22,455 nucleotides of DNA, taken from contig CAYMJO010000011.1 in the NCBI GenBank assembly GCA_964391305.1, forward strand, positions 1 to 22,455. Direction: 5' to 3'. The stretch is from CAYMJO01 sp964391305 (lineage in GTDB: Bacteria; Patescibacteriota; CALEFQ01). Positions 22,332 to 22,455 of the stretch are shown here, piece after piece. Position 1 is the first letter of the stretch, and each line of letters begins with the position of its first letter. The translations under genes and the position numbers were made by a program. Below the pieces are notes generated by a model. It was not told where the DNA came from. It did not search any database and saw nothing but the letters and a program-made list of their open reading frames with translations.

Positions 22332-22355
22332 TGTATGCCTGCAGACATACAGGCA
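22332..22355 (+). promoter_or_regulatory. Two mutually exclusive hairpins
   Basis: TGTATG (22332-22337) pairs with CATACA (22346-22351), and TGCCTG (22336-22341) pairs with CAGGCA (22350-22355). Both stems are perfect 6 bp with 8-nt loops, and they share bases, so only one can form fully. They lie in the predicted leader of a transcript from 22311. AATTTTAG follows, a poor T-tract. Confidence 0.4.
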
Positions 22356-22409
22356 ATTTTAGCTTGATAAGAGACAGAAATGGATTGTTTGAATTATTTT
22401 AGGGTCTTG

Positions 22410-22437
22410 CCCAGCAAAAAATGATATAATTGCTGGG
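22410..22437. promoter_or_regulatory. Operator-like palindrome around an extended -10 box
   Basis: CCCAGCAA (22410-22417) and TTGCTGGG (22430-22437) are a perfect 8-bp inverted repeat with a 12-bp centre. The centre plus the first base of the right arm holds TGA-TATAAT (22422-22430), an extended -10 with no good -35. GGAAGG (22436-22441) follows, 3 nt before an ATG at 22445 that may begin the next gene beyond the window. It could be an operator or an RNA hairpin masking the ribosome binding site. Confidence 0.45.
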
Positions 22438-22455
22438 AAGGCCTATGAAATATAG

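Noticed and set aside
1..22455. UGA recoded as glycine (Gracilibacteria/Absconditabacteria code)
   Set aside because: TGA ends infA, rpmJ, alaS, the TraD-like gene and the end phosphatase at the expected family lengths, and no in-frame TGA is needed in any gene.
1..22455. CRISPR arrays and tRNA or rRNA genes
   Set aside because: No regularly spaced repeats were seen, and no intergenic stretch is both long enough and folded like a tRNA. All gaps are under 300 bases.

Overview
This window looks like a chromosomal segment of a Candidate Phyla Radiation (Patescibacteria) bacterium, most likely of the Parcubacteria type. The DNA is AT-rich and the genes are closely packed. Most start codons lack a Shine-Dalgarno sequence; mnmA is a clear exception. 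Several core proteins have reduced or altered termini: L13 lacks its C-terminal tail, AlaRS lacks the C-Ala domain, and S11 and IF-1 carry basic N-terminal extensions. The set of TraD-like ATPase, membrane partner, PEGA protein and sigma-region-4/HARE-HTH protein also fits this group. TGA is used as a normal stop throughout, so the UGA=Gly code of Gracilibacteria and Absconditabacteria does not apply. The lineage is inferred from gene content only.

Layout. Positions 1-127 hold what looks like the end of an IS481-like transposon: the C-terminal codons of a transposase and two 16-bp direct repeats. A consensus promoter then drives a sigma-region-4/HARE-HTH protein (275-1381). Next come a membrane protein and a TraD/VirD4/HerA-like ATPase (1473-4627), a possible DNA-translocation pair. 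A convergent sortase (4638-5237, minus) has Asn where the catalytic Arg is expected. A divergently placed TIM-barrel protein is followed after 3 nt by mnmA (5405-7555). Two coiled-coil proteins of unknown function (7628-9439) precede alanyl-tRNA synthetase (9482-11845).

AlaRS is the most striking gene. A complete histidine-phosphatase domain of about 185 residues, with all its expected catalytic residues, is inserted in frame between class II motifs 2 and 3. The host enzyme keeps its activation, tRNA-recognition and editing motifs but ends straight after the editing domain. A separate histidine phosphatase gene lies at the right end (21655-22257).

After a terminator come an FtsA-like actin-fold ATPase, interrupted by a 10-N assembly gap, and a single-pass membrane protein with a possible baseplate-J-like domain (12135-15080). 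From 15294 to 19721 runs a ribosomal and RNA polymerase cluster in classical order: infA, rpmJ, rpsM, rpsK, rpsD, rpoA, rplQ, rplM, rpsI. It has tandem candidate promoters, an internal hairpin with a T-tract before rpoA, and G-free leaders before rpsM and rpoA. A bidirectional terminator separates rpsI from a convergent PEGA/beta-propeller membrane protein (19816-21381, minus), whose near-perfect promoter sits so close to the ATG that the mRNA should be leaderless. The right edge carries a promoter, two mutually exclusive hairpins and an operator-like palindrome around a -10 box just before a possible next start codon at 22445.
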